This document shows positions 4,647-5,642 of a stretch of DNA of 5,642 nucleotides, one piece after another. The notes below the pieces were generated by a model. The model saw nothing but the letters and a program-made list of their open reading frames with translations. It was not told the DNA's origin and made no database searches. The first letter of the stretch is position 1, and each line of letters begins with the position of its first letter. A program made the position numbers and the translations under genes. Origin of the DNA: DATDGX01 sp036521875 (GTDB lineage: Bacteria > Desulfobacterota > Binatia > Binatales > Binataceae); NCBI GenBank assembly GCA_036521875.1, contig DATDGX010000258.1, positions 1 through 5,642 on the forward strand, written 5' to 3'.

Positions 4647-5642
4647 CACCAGAGGTCAGCGTAGTCATCCCGACTCACGACCGGCGCGCGATGGTATGCG
4701 AGGCGGTCGCGTCGGTCCTCGCGCAACGAGCCGTCTCGCCCGAATCGATCGAACCGTTTGAACTGTTCGAACTGATCGTGGTCGACGACGGCTCAACCGA
4801 TGGCACCTTCGATAACCTCTCGCGTCTCGTCGCCGGGCGCGCGAGCGGCCGCGCGGAGCCATTCCCGCTGATTCGAATCGAGCGCATTCAGCATCGCGGC
4901 CCCGCGGCGGCGCGAAACCGCGGCGTCGCCCGCGCCCGCGCGCCGCTGATCGCGTTTCTCGATTCGGACGATCTGTGGGCGCCGGCGAAGCTCGATCGCC
5001 AGCTCGCCTTCATGCGAGCGAATCCTGATTGCGCGATCGCGCAAACCCAGGAACTGTGGATTCGCAACGGCGGCCGCGTAAATCCCGGCCGGCGCCATCG
5101 CAAGCGCGGCGGCGACATCTATATCGATTCGCTCCGCACCTGCCTGATCAGTAACTCGGCCGTGATGATCCGCACCGATCTCTTTCGCGCACTCGGCGGG
5201 TTCGACGAAACGATGGCGGCGGCAGAAGACTATGATCTGTGGCTGCGAATCTTGGTTGACCACGATGCCGGTCTGGTCGATGAGTACCTGGTGACTCGGC
5301 GCGCAGGTCATGCCGATCAACTTTCGGCGACGATGACCGCGATCGATCGGTACCGGATTCTTGCGCTAGCCAAGATGCTTGCCGACCCGAAGCTCGGCGG
5401 CGAGAAACGCGAGGCGACGGCGCAGGTGTTCGCCGAGAAATGCGGGATCTACGCGAAAGGCCTGCGGCGCCGCGGCCGGGCGGACGACGCGAGGCTTTAC
5501 GAGCAGAGCGCAGCGCACGCGCTCGCGCAATGGCGACTACATCCAGACGACGCACTCGCGAGCGCGACTGCGTCGCTGCGTGCCGTGCTCGAAGATGAGC
5601 GCGGTGGCGTGGGAGTGCCTGCCCGCCGAAACGGCGGGCAGG
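4637..5642 (+). CDS. Family 2 glycosyltransferase, 3' end outside window
   Basis: At least 335 residues of a GT-A-fold glycosyltransferase, which transfers a sugar from a nucleotide-sugar donor, usually at the cytoplasmic face of the membrane during polysaccharide or LPS synthesis. Motifs in order: VSVVIPTHDR (7-16), LIVVDDGSTDGT (46-57), GPAAARNRGVARARAPLIAF (88-107), the metal-binding LDSDD (108-112), SNSAVMIRTDLFRALGGFDE (172-191), and the catalytic-region EDYDLWLR (197-204). An insertion with a FEL-FEL duplication (41-46) precedes the second strand. No membrane helix is seen. After residue 230 a helical tail, rich in Ala, Arg and Glu (DRYRILALAKML, RRGRADDARLYEQSAAHALA), resembles a TPR-like extension. 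ATG at 4637 is taken as the start; ATG at 4643 is equally possible and would fit ATGA coupling. There is no stop before the edge, and the frame runs through a terminal palindrome. Acceptor and donor are unknown. Confidence 0.93.
   Translation, partial: MAMTPEVSVVIPTHDRRAMVCEAVASVLAQRAVSPESIEPFELFELIVVDDGSTDGTFDNLSRLVAGRASGRAEPFPLIRIERIQHRGPAAARNRGVARARAPLIAFLDSDDLWAPAKLDRQLAFMRANPDCAIAQTQELWIRNGGRVNPGRRHRKRGGDIYIDSLRTCLISNSAVMIRTDLFRALGGFDETMAAAEDYDLWLRILVDHDAGLVDEYLVTRRAGHADQLSATMTAIDRYRILALAKMLADPKLGGEKREATAQVFAEKCGIYAKGLRRRGRADDARLYEQSAAHALAQWRLHPDDALASATASLRAVLEDERGGVGVPARRNGGQ
4757..4774 (+). repeat. 9-nt in-frame tandem duplication in the glycosyltransferase gene
   Basis: TTTGAACTG (4757-4765) is followed directly by TTCGAACTG (4766-4774), 8 of 9 bases identical, encoding FEL-FEL at residues 41-46. 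The one difference is synonymous. It lies within an insertion just before the LIVVDDGS strand and probably arose by slippage. Confidence 0.65.
5618..5642. repeat. Perfect palindrome (11-bp arms, AAA loop) ending at the window edge
   Basis: CCTGCCCGCCG (5618-5628) and CGGCGGGCAGG (5632-5642) are perfect inverted copies around AAA. The second arm ends on the last base of the window. The open glycosyltransferase frame passes through it. It could be a terminator whose T-tract lies outside, a REP-like dispersed palindrome inserted at the 3' end of the gene, or the repeat at which an assembly contig stopped. Confidence 0.8.

Noticed and set aside
4793..5320. Minus-strand open frame (175 codons) opposite the glycosyltransferase
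   Set aside because: The plus-strand frame carries all GT2 motifs; the antisense frame has none and is a composition shadow.
1..5642. CRISPR array, insertion sequence, integrase or attachment site
   Set aside because: No regularly spaced direct repeats, no transposase or integrase motifs, and no long terminal repeats were seen. The excisionase-like HTH alone does not show a mobile element.

Overview
The window is GC-rich, gene-dense bacterial chromosome with no phage, IS or CRISPR signature. GC-rich third codon positions, an exported PEBP protein and a bacterial EngB GTPase fit a high-GC, probably Gram-negative soil or environmental lineage. A luciferase-like flavin oxidoreductase next to a TetR regulator and a family-2 glycosyltransferase next to engB would suit a deltaproteobacterial/Binatota-like genome, but that placement is a guess; nothing here fixes the taxon.

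Left part, all on the minus strand (1-2122). In transcription order it holds a 73-residue excisionase-type (HTH_17) DNA-binding protein (1901-2122), an intergenic stretch with a perfect 12-bp hairpin and an overlapping terminator-like alternative hairpin (1780-1830), a TetR/AcrR repressor (932-1648), and an LLM-class flavin-dependent oxidoreductase (start at 802) that runs off the left edge after 267 codons. The TetR gene lies 129 bases upstream of the oxidoreductase gene. Two inverted repeats, one upstream of tetR and one in the tetR-oxidoreductase gap, are candidate operators, so local control of the oxidoreductase by the TetR protein is the simplest reading.

Divergent control region (2123-2400). 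This 278-base stretch separates the minus-strand HTH gene from the plus-strand genes. It holds candidate weak promoters and small dyads but no RNA gene that I can recognise.

Right part, all on the plus strand (2401-5642). Five genes follow one another with gaps of 47, 15, 19 and 16 bases: an exported YbhB/YbcL-type PEBP protein, a membrane-anchored SRPBCC-fold protein, a DUF309 protein, the ribosome-assembly GTPase EngB (YihA/YsxC), and a GT2 glycosyltransferase still open at the right edge. The spacing suggests one transcript that mixes envelope-associated proteins with a core ribosome-biogenesis factor. A nine-codon mini-ORF links engB to the glycosyltransferase by two ATGA overlaps. The window ends exactly at the last base of a perfect 11-bp-arm palindrome, which looks like a dispersed repeat, a terminator or an assembly break.

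Most of this is ordinary chromosome. The items most worth a second look are the alternative hairpins at 1780-1830, the engB/glycosyltransferase coupling ORF, the palindrome at the right edge, and the lone excisionase-like regulator. I see no convincing new multi-gene system.
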